Assembly (NCBI GenBank): GCA_030613245.1
Contig: JAUWMI010000014.1
Coordinates: forward strand, 1 to 64,000
Length of the DNA stretch: 64,000 nucleotides
Direction of reading: 5' to 3'
From: Candidatus Sumerlaeota bacterium
GTDB lineage: Bacteria; Sumerlaeota; Sumerlaeia; MWCT01; JAUWMI01
The position numbers and the translations under genes were made by a program. This document shows, in pieces, positions 43,314-51,382 of this stretch; positions within the stretch are counted from its first letter, which is position 1; each line of letters opens with the position of its first letter. Under the pieces are notes generated by a model. That model was not told where the DNA came from. It did no database searches and saw nothing but the letters and a program-made list of their open reading frames with translations.

Positions 43314-45650
43314 TCAGGGATTGAGAATTTGCTCGAGCAGCATGCCAGCGCTCTCCTTGCCCCGATCGCCAATATCCAGGGCTGGCCCCACGCACGATGG
43401 ACACCCCTGTGCACACCTGCATTCGTCCAGCATATCTTTCGCCGCACGCATGATCTGATCATCAATCGTAAAGAGTTTACGACTGATCCCGATCCCGCCA
43501 GGGTATTTATCGTAAATATAAATCGCCGGGTGTTCATCGAAGGGTGCGCGGACCATCGGCACGGTGGCAAAGTCGCGCGGGTCGCACATGACAAACAAGG
43601 GGACGACGTTAGAGAGCAGATTCGCCAGCGCACGAAGCCCGCTGCCCAGATCCCCACCAGCACGCTCTAGCTCTGCTTTCAGATCTTCCCGAAATGTTAG
43701 CCAGTAGCTTTCAGTTTGCATTTCCAGCTCTGGAATGTAAATGTCGCCATAGCCGACGTTATCATGCGTCTCGAACTTAATCTTCTTGTATTTTGCAACA
43801 ACCGTTTTAACGCTCACCGTGCCAAAATTTTTAGACACCAACGGATAGCCGCTCTTTGCACCCTCTGGCTTCTCCCCTGGCACGCTATCCACACCATAGC
43901 GGTATGTATTGTCCACAGTGAGCACCCCGATGTCGGTCTTCGCCTGCGCGTCGGTGTAATAATCTACAGTCACGGGGTTCGCATATGCAGTGCGGCCATC
44001 CCAATCCAGCCGCTCGATGAAAAAGGTCTGGCTCTGATGAATGTAAATGGCATCTTCATGGATAAGGAATGCCGCTGACTCATAATCAACCTCTCCGACG
44101 ACCTCATTCTTTTCTGCGGTATTGAGAATGACAAAGTTTTCTACTGTGGCGCTGCGTAGCGAAATTTCTTCTGCAGGATAGACTTCGCTGGCCCAGTACC
44201 AGCGACCGCCTGTATGACGCAGAACCTGCTCTTTTTCGAGATACTCGAGCAACGGAAGTGGATTGGCGGTGCCAAACTGTTCGCCGTCCTCAAAGGGAAG
44301 TTCAAATGCGCCGCACTTGATATGGCTGGCGAGAATGGGCATGTTGTCGGGGTTAACAATTCCCATTTCCGGAGATGCGCCGAAAAAGTATTCCGGGTGA
44401 TTGATGATATACTGATCCAAGGGTGCGGAGCTGGCGATGAGAATAGCCGCAGATGTATCGGCCTTTCGCCCTGCTCGACCAGCCTGTTGCCACGTGCTTG
44501 CTACGGTTCCTGGATAGCCGGACAGAATCGCCACCTTGAGCTGGCCAATATCAATGCCGAGTTCCAACGCATTAGTGCTGACCACGCCAAGCACTTCGCC
44601 TTTTCTAAGCCCGTGTTCAATGGCACGCCGTTCTGTGGGGAGGTAGCCACCACGATAGCCACGAATACGCTTGGGATCTTTTTTAAGCCTTTCGACCGCG
44701 CGCTTGAGATACGTTACCAGAATTTCAACGAGTAGCCGCGAGCGAGCAAAGACTATGGTCTGCACATCTTTCGCCAGAAAGCGAGTGGCAACCCGACGCG
44801 TCTCGGTTTTTAGCGATTTTCGAATCCCAAGTTCTCGGTTAACAAGGGGCGGATTATAGAAGACGAAAATTTTCTTGCCCTGCGGCGCGCCATTGCTGTC
44901 AAACAGGCTGAACGGCTCTTCCACCAGCTTCTCGGTCAATTCCTGCGGATTTGCAATAGTTGCTGAACAACAGATAAAGACCGGCTTGGAGTTATAAAAT
45001 CTGCAAATGCGCTTTAGCCGCCTCAATACATTCGCCATATGGCTGCCGAACACGCCCCGGTAGTGATGAACCTCGTCAATCACAATGTACTTGAGATTCT
45101 CGAAGAGTTTTATCCAGAGAGTATGATGCGGCAAAATGCCGGTGTGGAGCATGTCGGGATTCGTCACGACAATCTGGCCAGCAGAGCGGATTGCTCGGCG
45201 TGCACTTTGCGGCGTATCGCCGTCAAACGTATGGACCTTGATATTACGACCCAGTGCGCGGGTGATATCGTACAGCCCAACGTACTGATCCTGCGAGAGT
45301 GCTTTAGTCGGAAAAAGATAGAGAGAGCGGGCCTGATCGTTGTGGAGAACGGACTCGACCACCGGAATGTCGTAGCAGAGGGTCTTGCCCGAAGCGGCGG
45401 GAGTCACCACCACTACGTTCTTACCAGCCAGGATGCTGGCGATTGCTTCCGCTTGATGACTGTAAAGCTTTCGAATGCCTCGAGCCTCGAGCACGCGGAT
45501 GAGCTCAGGCGAGATCGCAGAGGGAAAGTCAACGAGCTTGCCCAGCTTTTCGTGCACGACGTGCCAGTGGGTGATATTGCGAGCTATGCCAGGCGTGCTT
45601 TTCAGGCCCTCCAGAATCTCGCCAACCCCAGCGGATGGTCTACCTGACAC
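43314..45650 (-). CDS. DEAD/DEAH-box helicase of the MrfA/YprA type (DUF1998, Zn-binding)
   Basis: 778 residues from a GTG at 45650, which has GGGAG 8 nt upstream. The ATG at 45689 seems usual, but it lies inside a class A palindrome (45675-45702), so it is probably a repeat-created start. Helicase motif I is PAASGKT, motif II is DEVHHY, with CCSATIANPQEL (III) and GVVSTNALELGIDIG plus QQAGRAGRK (V/VI). The C-terminal domain is DUF1998-like with the four-cysteine zinc motif CRCAQGCPSC, as in Bacillus MrfA. MrfA unwinds DNA 3'-to-5' with MrfB in repair of mitomycin-C and related damage. No MrfB-type exonuclease gene is next to it. Confidence 0.9.
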   Translation of the reverse strand: MSGRPSAGVGEILEGLKSTPGIARNITHWHVVHEKLGKLVDFPSAISPELIRVLEARGIRKLYSHQAEAIASILAGKNVVVVTPAASGKTLCYDIPVVESVLHNDQARSLYLFPTKALSQDQYVGLYDITRALGRNIKVHTFDGDTPQSARRAIRSAGQIVVTNPDMLHTGILPHHTLWIKLFENLKYIVIDEVHHYRGVFGSHMANVLRRLKRICRFYNSKPVFICCSATIANPQELTEKLVEEPFSLFDSNGAPQGKKIFVFYNPPLVNRELGIRKSLKTETRRVATRFLAKDVQTIVFARSRLLVEILVTYLKRAVERLKKDPKRIRGYRGGYLPTERRAIEHGLRKGEVLGVVSTNALELGIDIGQLKVAILSGYPGTVASTWQQAGRAGRKADTSAAILIASSAPLDQYIINHPEYFFGASPEMGIVNPDNMPILASHIKCGAFELPFEDGEQFGTANPLPLLEYLEKEQVLRHTGGRWYWASEVYPAEEISLRSATVENFVILNTAEKNEVVGEVDYESAAFLIHEDAIYIHQSQTFFIERLDWDGRTAYANPVTVDYYTDAQAKTDIGVLTVDNTYRYGVDSVPGEKPEGAKSGYPLVSKNFGTVSVKTVVAKYKKIKFETHDNVGYGDIYIPELEMQTESYWLTFREDLKAELERAGGDLGSGLRALANLLSNVVPLFVMCDPRDFATVPMVRAPFDEHPAIYIYDKYPGGIGISRKLFTIDDQIMRAAKDMLDECRCAQGCPSCVGPALDIGDRGKESAGMLLEQILNP

Positions 45651-45674
45651 GAATGGAACTCCCTTGCCCCGTAT

Positions 45675-45702
45675 GTAGGGGTTCAACATGTTGAACCCCT
45701 AC
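45675..45702. repeat. Class A 28-base hairpin, perfect palindrome, core TTCAACATGTTGAA
   Basis: Rims GTAGGGG / CCCCTAC with the core fully self-complementary. It overlaps the upstream ATG of the helicase gene and encodes the MLNPY of that reading frame. Confidence 0.9.
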
Positions 45703-45771
45703 CTCTATGCCTGACATTTCGCGAACGTTGTACACCGGCCACAATATTGGCCTTCTTCTGGGTGGTCTTAC

Positions 45772-46677
45772 CTAGCCTTGCAAAATGCGAGTAACGATGT
45801 CCTTGCGATACATGATCCCTTCAAGCTTGTTATCCCTGGTAATATAAACACGGCGTCTGCCAGTCGAGACCATCTGATACGCAACCTCAACAATTGAGGT
45901 ATCGCCCGTAACGCTCAGTACGTCTTTCGTATAAAGATCCTTTACCTTCAGAGTTCGCTCTTTTTTAAAGAAATTTTCAAACGGCTCAAACGAGGTCAGG
46001 AAAGAGACATTGCTCAGCATGCCCATATAGTCTGGAAGGCCAATGCTGATGATTTCTTTCGACGAGAGTTCGCCCAGCAGTTCATGCTTCTCATCCACGA
46101 CGGGCAGGGCATCATCTCTTGCCGCGGTGATGAGCTCAAGAGCCTTGCTGAGCGGGGTGTCCAGCGTGACGGGCGAAAACGTTTTGTCCATGATGTCGCT
46201 CGCCACAAGGCTACGCTTGACGTCCATCCCGCTTTCTTCAATGACCTTGATGATTTTCCCGGACGCCTTAACATTTAGCAGCGCGTCGCGTGTCTCCCTG
46301 CTGGAGAGAAGTTTGGCAATTGCAGCCAGGGTCTGGAGCATGACGGCATTGCGAGTCTGCGGGCTCACAATAAGGAAAATCAGGTGGAATCGGCCTTCGT
46401 GTGGGGCAAGCGCGGAAATGCCCTCACGTGACGTGCCGATGCAGACAAAAAATTCCTCCAGGCCTTCTACCCGTGCATGCGGGATCGCCACCCCTTCGCA
46501 TACCACGGTTGGACCCTGCTGCTCACGTTCCATCAGCGCACTGAGCACACGGTCGGATGACACGTTCTCCATCTTCGCTTCAATCGTCTGAAGGAGCTCC
46601 CGCACGGCTTGCTCCATCGTTGCGGCTTTCATATCAACGAGAATCTGATCCTCATAGAGAAGGCTAAAGAGTTTCAT
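45772..46677 (-). CDS. EIIA-type (PTS fructose/Ntr) protein fused to a CBS domain pair
   Basis: 301 residues. Residues ~1-150 form a PTS EIIA 2 domain with the phospho-His motif VAIPHARVEGLEEF and the loop LIFLIVSPQ. Residues ~165-300 are two CBS repeats (SPVTLDTPLSKALEL and VLSVTGDTSIVEVAY), which may bind adenylate nucleotides. GGAGAC lies 8 nt upstream of the ATG. Such EIIA-CBS fusions occur in Planctomycetes-like and spirochaete-like lineages and probably couple the phosphorylation state to energy charge. It is 87 bp downstream of the second EIIA gene on the same strand. No sugar permease (EIIB/C) is near, so it is likely part of a PTS-Ntr-type regulatory chain. Confidence 0.88.
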   Translation of the reverse strand: MKLFSLLYEDQILVDMKAATMEQAVRELLQTIEAKMENVSSDRVLSALMEREQQGPTVVCEGVAIPHARVEGLEEFFVCIGTSREGISALAPHEGRFHLIFLIVSPQTRNAVMLQTLAAIAKLLSSRETRDALLNVKASGKIIKVIEESGMDVKRSLVASDIMDKTFSPVTLDTPLSKALELITAARDDALPVVDEKHELLGELSSKEIISIGLPDYMGMLSNVSFLTSFEPFENFFKKERTLKVKDLYTKDVLSVTGDTSIVEVAYQMVSTGRRRVYITRDNKLEGIMYRKDIVTRILQG

Positions 46678-46694
46678 CGAACACCGTCTCCTTT

Positions 46695-46731
46695 TAACTG
46701 ACTAACCGGCCAACCGACTGGCCGATTAACC
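46695..46731 (-). repeat. 8-base-period tandem repeat GTYMGTTR, inverted copy
   Basis: Reverse strand reads GGTTAATC, GGCCAGTC, GGTTGGCC, GGTTAGTC, AGTT in 8-base steps, like the arrays in the beta-helix region. It lies between the two EIIA genes. Confidence 0.65.
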
Positions 46732-46764
46732 TGCCTTTCTTCGCGGCTGATTGCTGAGGCTGGG

Positions 46765-47232
46765 TCAATCGCCTTCTGGTGGTTCGCCGAGGAAGAGCTC
46801 CTTTGTTTCTGCAGGTCCCTTTGCCAGCATAATTGCTCTGCGGAAATCTTTGTTTTTCAAACGGAGCACAAGCTTGGCCAACACCTTAAGAAAGTCCCCC
46901 GATTGCTTGTCAGAAGCCCCGATCATCACGACGATGTGCACGGGCTTCTCGTCGAGCGATTGAAAATCAATGCCTTTATGTGAGCGTCCAATCGCAGCAA
47001 TAAAATCTTTCACCGATGGAATTTTTACGTGCGGAACCGCCACTCCAATCCCTACACCTGTACTGATAATCTTTTCGCGCTCGAAGATCGCGTGTAGGAA
47101 CTCCTCCTTGTCTTCGATCAGCGGTGAGGTGGCAATTACATCCACAAGCTCACGCAGCACACCCTCTTTCGTGTCGGATCGCAAATCAATTATGCGTGAT
47201 TCGTCAATCATTGCAGAAAAGTTCACAGACAT
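46765..47232 (-). CDS. PTS EIIA (fructose/Ntr-type) phosphocarrier
   Basis: 155 residues, one EIIA-2 domain. The phosphorylated His is in VAVPHVKIPSVKDF, and VHIVVMIGASDKQ matches the core of PtsN/FruA EIIA. AGGAGTG lies in place before the ATG. It is the first gene of a two-gene minus-strand unit with the EIIA-CBS fusion. In many Gram-negative genomes ptsN is in the cluster lptB-rpoN-hpf-ptsN; here lptB and hpf are 2-3 kb away on the other strand with no rpoN, so this is probably a related but rearranged locus. Regulation of nitrogen or potassium is suggested by the family only. Confidence 0.88.
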   Translation of the reverse strand: MSVNFSAMIDESRIIDLRSDTKEGVLRELVDVIATSPLIEDKEEFLHAIFEREKIISTGVGIGVAVPHVKIPSVKDFIAAIGRSHKGIDFQSLDEKPVHIVVMIGASDKQSGDFLKVLAKLVLRLKNKDFRRAIMLAKGPAETKELFLGEPPEGD

Positions 47233-47450
47233 CCGCCCACTCCTTCATGCATGATCTGTTACAGCAAATTCCAGCAGGGAAGAGGCGCCGACGCTCGCTC
47301 CTGCCTCGACCCGTGTCCTGAGCTGTTCATCTGTTCCAGAACAAAAATTTTTGCAGAGCAAAAATCAATCGCCCTATTGCTGTAGTAGCACAGGCATCCC
47401 TACCTGTAACAATTGGTATCACAGGCATCCCTGCCTGTAGCTACCTTATA
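47233..47450. other. Gap with two class B repeats next to the RAYT gene
   Basis: CACAGGCA and TACCTGTA (47389-47408, one mismatch) and CACAGGCA / TGCCTGTA (47420-47439) form two adjacent hairpins facing the 3' end of the RAYT gene. No gene. Confidence 0.7.
47389..47439. repeat. Class B REP hairpins (two adjacent)
   Basis: Two CACAGGCA-TCCC-TGCCTGT-type stems 11 nt apart, paired as REPIN-like doublets, ending 11 bp before the RAYT stop codon side. Identical stems occur inside the RAYT frame. Confidence 0.75.
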
Positions 47451-48053
47451 TCATTCAATCCAGCCCTTAACAATCAACCATTTATAATTTTCAGGCTTTT
47501 CAACAAGTCCTGTTTTTATAGGATTAGTCGCAATATAATTCCTCTTTTCCAACAGCTCTTTTTCATCTCTAACAAGCCTGTCAAAATTCTCATCCAGCCA
47601 TACTTTAGGTGACTCAGCTTTCCCTAATGCCTCAGTTTTCCCCGGTGCCACACCCCTCCCCGGTGCCACACCCCTCCCTGGTGCCACAGGCATCTTGCCT
47701 GTGCTCCTTAACAGTTTATTAATCTGATTAGCAGAGTAGCTTTTTATACTATGCATAATTTCTGCAATACTATAATATGCACCGTTTGTTTTTTCTAATG
47801 GCTGTAATATCAAATGAACATGCTCGGGCATAACAACACAAGCATACAGTTCATATTTCTTGTTATCATGGAATCTGCAACTATCCAAAATAATCTGGCG
47901 GGCTTTTTCAGGCAATATGAAATGTTTGAATGTTCTAAAAGTCATAAAATAAATGTGTCCAGGATCCTCCCAGTGTGGAAGGTTTCTTTCATAGAGTCTA
48001 AATTCTCTAACAGGCTGGAAGCCTGTTCCACCATTTTTATTTCTCATCTTCAA
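47451..48053 (-). CDS. REP-associated tyrosine transposase (RAYT, Y1/HUH family)
   Basis: 200 residues. LPHWEDPGHIYFMTFRTFKH opens the core; the HUH metal motif is VMPEHVHLIL, and the catalytic Tyr is likely in SIKSYSANQINKLLRS (Tyr near residue 104). The C-terminal helix ends with RNYIATNPIKTGLVE as in RAYTs. The insert STGKMPVAPGRGVAPGRG is encoded by a class B hairpin (47685-47703) plus two copies of CCCGGTGCCACACCCCTC. The N-terminal NGGTGFQPVREF is encoded by another class B hairpin (48009-48027). So the coding region has absorbed the repeats it probably mobilises. RAYTs act on REP/REPIN hairpins as single-copy domesticated transposases. Whether this one remains active is unclear. Confidence 0.88.
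   Translation of the reverse strand: MKMRNKNGGTGFQPVREFRLYERNLPHWEDPGHIYFMTFRTFKHFILPEKARQIILDSCRFHDNKKYELYACVVMPEHVHLILQPLEKTNGAYYSIAEIMHSIKSYSANQINKLLRSTGKMPVAPGRGVAPGRGVAPGKTEALGKAESPKVWLDENFDRLVRDEKELLEKRNYIATNPIKTGLVEKPENYKWLIVKGWIE
47685..47703. repeat. Class B REP hairpin inside the RAYT gene
   Basis: CACAGGCA, loop TCT, TGCCTGTG; perfect 8-bp stem, in the frame of the transposase insert. Confidence 0.85.
48009..48027. repeat. Class B REP hairpin at the RAYT 5' end
   Basis: AACAGGCT, loop GGA, AGCCTGTT; perfect 8-bp stem with the CCACC border seen in the other class B copies. It codes for the GGTGFQPVREF part of the predicted N-terminus. Confidence 0.8.
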
Positions 48054-48134
48054 TTACTTTTCTCTTATTTTCGGTGGCTCGATAAAGGGCTCTTTCTTTA
48101 ATCAGTTCCATTTTTATGAAATCTCCATAAACCC

Positions 48135-48722
48135 CTACTCAGTAAACTCAGGACGGCTGATTATCAATACCACAAACGCACCTAGCCAATAGCCAAGTGC
48201 TACGTAGACCCACACCACTGGCTCCCCGGGACGGTACTGATGCGCAGCCAACTTGTAAATAACCAGTGCTGTCTGAAACCCGCTCAAAGTCAGCGTGATC
48301 GTCCATGCCCAGAACTTTCGCAAGTACAAGCCGAAGACGAGCATTCCCCACAGCACATAGAAAGTCCAATAGACGCGACTTCCAGCTCCTATTGCCCGCA
48401 TGATATCCAGCAGAGCGACCAGGACGAGAAGCCCCAGAGCAATGTGAAATCGCGTTTTCCAACGACGGAAATACCACTTGACCCGTCGGGTCAGATACGC
48501 TGATCCCGCGTCACCTGCAAACTCAACTGCCTGCAAGATCGCAGCATCAATCGGGACACATCGGCCCCGGCAGGGTGGGCTTTTACAGATGTGCGCGACG
48601 ATCTTGCCGACTTTCTTGTGCTCCACGCACTCGTCACAGAAAAAGTTCTTACAAGTCTGGCATGTCCACTCTGCACTGCGATGCGGATGCAAACGGCAGG
48701 TTGGTATTGCCTGACTGCTCAC
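48135..48722 (-). CDS. B-box/zinc-finger domain membrane protein
   Basis: 195 residues. Residues 1-55 contain CRLHPHRSAEWTCQTCKNFF and CDECVEHKK, then H-I-C and CRGRC, matching a bacterial B-box-like zinc-binding domain (CxxH, CxxC, CxxC, HxC arrangement). After it come a short linker and four membrane segments (~90-190). Zinc-finger N-termini on short polytopic proteins occur in Planctomycetes and candidate phyla and may act as adaptors or sensors. No partner is adjacent. The substrate is unknown. Confidence 0.78.
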   Translation of the reverse strand: MSSQAIPTCRLHPHRSAEWTCQTCKNFFCDECVEHKKVGKIVAHICKSPPCRGRCVPIDAAILQAVEFAGDAGSAYLTRRVKWYFRRWKTRFHIALGLLVLVALLDIMRAIGAGSRVYWTFYVLWGMLVFGLYLRKFWAWTITLTLSGFQTALVIYKLAAHQYRPGEPVVWVYVALGYWLGAFVVLIISRPEFTE

Positions 48723-49209
48723 TTGATCCCCTGAGGAACTAGCCGGACTCCTGAAAAAGCCACGTAATACGACTCAGTGTTGCCAGAAAAAATAACCTCA
48801 GAGCCGTTTTCCACGAGATTCAGCTCTTGTATCTTATCTGCAAATCCCTTTGTAGATGACTCTCTGATTATTGTTTCTCTTTATTCCTTCTTCTTTTTCC
48901 GACCAGGTTCACCAAATAGAAATATGGAAACTCTACGGGCAAGTCAAGCCTCAAAATGTAACCCGGGTAGCCTATGAGTAGCCCGGCGCAGATAAGTAGG
49001 GGCGGGTTTGAAACCTGCCCCTACAACTAAAGACGGGCACTTTGGGTTAGATAGGGAAGAAATTTCTCCTTTACATTCCCAACCGTTTTCTCACAGGATA
49101 GTAAAGTATTCCGATAAGTAAGAAGAGAGGCTGCGTCTGATTTTTTTTCACTATGGTCACTCAGTGCGTGCCTTAATTGTCCAACCTATACGATTGACGG
49201 GGATCAGCA
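48723..49209. other. Divergent intergenic region upstream of lptB
   Basis: Contains a class A hairpin at 48996-49024 and otherwise AT-rich sequence. The promoters for both the zinc-finger gene and lptB must be here, but no box pair was convincing. Confidence 0.5.
48996..49024. repeat. Class A hairpin, core GGGTTTGAAACCT
   Basis: GTAGGGGC and GCCCCTAC rims with the core GGGTTTGAAACCT; 29 bases. Core differs from its neighbours. Confidence 0.8.
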
Positions 49210-49968
49210 ATGCCAAAACTTACTACCGACAATCTGGTAAAAACGTATGGCGGCCGGCAGGTGGTCAATCACGTCAGCATTGAGCTGCACGAAGGTGAGA
49301 TCGTCGGCCTGCTGGGGCCTAATGGTGCAGGCAAGACGACAACCTTCAATATGATCATTGGGTTTGTCATACCAACGGCAGGAAAGGTCTGCTTTGATTC
49401 GATGGATATCACCAGGCTGCCGATGTATAAGCGTGCCCGGCTGGGGATAGGATATTTAACGCAGGACGTGTCAATCTTCCGCAAGCTCACAGTTGAAGAG
49501 AACGTTCTCGCGATTCTCCAGACGTTAAACATCACGCGAGATGAGCAGAAGAAGCGCCTGGAGCAGCTGCTGGACGAGATGGGCATCGCGCATCTGGCGA
49601 AAAACAAGGCGTACACCCTGTCGGGTGGGGAGCGTCGGCGCGTGGAAATCGCTCGGGCAATGGTGACCTCTCCGTGTTTTATGCTTCTGGATGAACCGTT
49701 TTCCGGCGTTGATCCCAAAGCCGTCGAAGAGCTGCAAATGGTTATATACCAGATGCGTGCCCGCGGTTTGGGCATCTTGATTACCGACCACAGTGTGCGC
49801 GAAACCCTTCAGGTCACCGATCGCTCCTACTTAATCTACGAGGGGAACGTCGAGCTCTCTGGTACAGCGGAAGAGCTGGTTAACAACGAGCGTGCGCGCG
49901 CCCTCTACCTGGGCGAGCGCTTTTACATGGATACCACCCCTGATGTCCGGAAAGGGTCCGTCAAGTAG
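49210..49968 (+). CDS. lptB: LPS export ABC transporter ATP-binding protein
   Basis: 252 residues. It opens LTTDNLVKTYGGRQVVNHVS, followed by Walker A GPNGAGKTT, Q-loop region GYLTQDVSIFRKLTVEENV, the signature LSGGERRRVEIARA, Walker B FMLLDEPFSGVDP, and H-loop ITDHSVRET. The YEGNVELSGT and ARALYLGERF C-terminus are characteristic of LptB. With the LptF/LptG permeases (not in the window) it extracts lipopolysaccharide from the inner membrane, which shows a Gram-negative LPS system. It is on the plus strand with hpf 150 bp downstream. The start has the usual spacing from GGGGATCAGC, a weak site. Confidence 0.95.
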   Translation: MPKLTTDNLVKTYGGRQVVNHVSIELHEGEIVGLLGPNGAGKTTTFNMIIGFVIPTAGKVCFDSMDITRLPMYKRARLGIGYLTQDVSIFRKLTVEENVLAILQTLNITRDEQKKRLEQLLDEMGIAHLAKNKAYTLSGGERRRVEIARAMVTSPCFMLLDEPFSGVDPKAVEELQMVIYQMRARGLGILITDHSVRETLQVTDRSYLIYEGNVELSGTAEELVNNERARALYLGERFYMDTTPDVRKGSVK

Positions 49969-50072
49969 TGCGTATCTCAGATTTCAGACAAACCTCTGTA
50001 TACCGTGTACGGGTCGAGTTTAGTAAAGTGACACGCAAGAACGGCAGGCTTTGCTAACCCATACCACAGTAG

Positions 50073-50092
50073 CACAGGCATCTTTGCCTGTT
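50073..50092. repeat. Class B REP hairpin between lptB and hpf
   Basis: CACAGGCA, TCTT, TGCCTGT, as in the RAYT copies; single, not paired. Confidence 0.7.
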
Positions 50093-50120
50093 CTATCCTG
50101 AGGCAGAGAGGACAGAGCGC

Positions 50121-50669
50121 ATGAACATTCGAATTACCGGACGGCACAGTGAGGTAACCCCAGAGATTCGCAGTTATATTGAAAAGAAAGTGCAAAAGCT
50201 TGCGCGTTATTTTGAGAAAATTCATGAAATTAACATTGTCCTGGATCAGGTCAAATATCGCCATATCGTAGAGATCGTGGTGAAGGCTGGCCCCATTACT
50301 GTGCAGAGCACGGAAGAGAATACGGATCTGCGGGTGACTTTCGACTGTGTTCTCAGCAAGGTGCAGCGTCAGCTGAAAAAGCAGAAGCAAAGGCTCATTG
50401 GGAATAAGAAGCATTTGAAGAAGGCCGCAAAACCGAGCCACCTGACACCGGTGCAAGCGCCTCCCGCAGATTCCGGAGCGCCTTCCGTAGAGCTGGAAAC
50501 AGCTACCGTGACATCACTATCAGTCCGTGACGCAATATTGCAGCTCGAAGCTCTTGATCGGCAGGTTTTGCTCTTTTTGAACGAGGAGACTCATCAGCCA
50601 AACGTCCTGTATAGGCGCCCAAACGGACAACTCGCGCTCATTCAGCCGCAGGAAACTACAGAGACTTGA
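50121..50669 (+). CDS. hpf: Ribosome hibernation promoting factor, long form
   Basis: 182 residues, the long (HPF-L) type: an N-terminal HPF/RaiA domain (~1-100) starting MNIRITGRHSEVTPEIRSYI with DFDCV-like RVTFDCVLSKV, and a C-terminal dimerisation domain with DAILQLEALDRQVLLFLNEE and a typical V-L-Y-R-R-x-N-G-x-x-x-L-I-Q-P end. It dimerises 70S ribosomes into 100S particles during slow growth. The lptB-hpf adjacency is the conserved lptB-rpoN-hpf-ptsN cluster of Gram-negatives, but rpoN is absent here. A ribosome site AGAGGAC precedes the ATG. Confidence 0.94.
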   Translation: MNIRITGRHSEVTPEIRSYIEKKVQKLARYFEKIHEINIVLDQVKYRHIVEIVVKAGPITVQSTEENTDLRVTFDCVLSKVQRQLKKQKQRLIGNKKHLKKAAKPSHLTPVQAPPADSGAPSVELETATVTSLSVRDAILQLEALDRQVLLFLNEETHQPNVLYRRPNGQLALIQPQETTET

Positions 50670-50720
50670 TCGGGTGTACGATGGATTGCGCTTATGTATG
50701 GCCGCCGGAGGATCTGACTA

Positions 50721-51194
50721 TTGCCAGAAGAGTTTAAACCAGCTGGGCCGGAGCGCACAGAATTAGGGTGGCTGCACGCGCTCGACAAACGCTATCCATT
50801 TTTACTGTACTGGGGACCGCCGGTGGTGTGGGCGGCCCTGATTTTTTATCTCTCCTCACAACCCGGCGAAGCCTTTCCTGAAGTCACATTTGTCCCAAAT
50901 GCAGATAAAGCGGTGCATGTGCTGGAGTACGCAGTGCTGACGGGGCTCGTTGCCCGAGCCCTTTTCCATTATGCTTGGCACGGGCATACAGTTTGGGCAT
51001 CAATTGTGGGCCTGGCTACCTGTTTTGTATTCGGGGTGCTGGACGAGTTTCATCAACTATCCGTGCCCGATCGCTCCTTTGAGTGGGGAGATCTGGGTGC
51101 AGATGCAGTCGGCATCGGGCTGGGCTTTCTCGTCTACGTGCTTATCCAGCTCAAGAGCACGAAGCGCAAATCGGCTTCCCGCGAGGAAGCATAG
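50721..51194 (+). CDS. VanZ-like membrane protein
   Basis: 157 residues starting at a TTG (50721), with GGAGGATC about 8 nt upstream. Four hydrophobic segments and the motifs VWAALIFYLSSQPGEAFPE, DKAVHVLEYAVLTGL and DEFHQLSVPDRSFEWGD, L-G-A-D-A-V-G-I place it in the VanZ/YcfA-like family. Many such proteins have no known function; VanZ itself affects teicoplanin sensitivity. It follows hpf by 51 nt and precedes the korC-like gene. Confidence 0.88.
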   Translation: MPEEFKPAGPERTELGWLHALDKRYPFLLYWGPPVVWAALIFYLSSQPGEAFPEVTFVPNADKAVHVLEYAVLTGLVARALFHYAWHGHTVWASIVGLATCFVFGVLDEFHQLSVPDRSFEWGDLGADAVGIGLGFLVYVLIQLKSTKRKSASREEA

Positions 51195-51382
51195 TGGCCT
51201 GCATGGGTTTAATAAAATTGCTTATAGCATAGAGAAGAGCCACGGATGCGCTTAAAGACAAAAAATTGCAATTATAGGATTTAAAATTTGCCTTTTCCAA
51301 TTTTCAATTTGCACTTTACAATTCAATCCTTTTATGGGCCTCAGGCTCATTAATCAAAAATAAGCCCGCAGGGAGGAAGGGC

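Noticed and set aside
45675-45702. Operator or terminator role of the palindrome before mrfA
   Set aside because: It is a perfect member of the dispersed 28-base family with no T-run, so it needs no gene-specific role.
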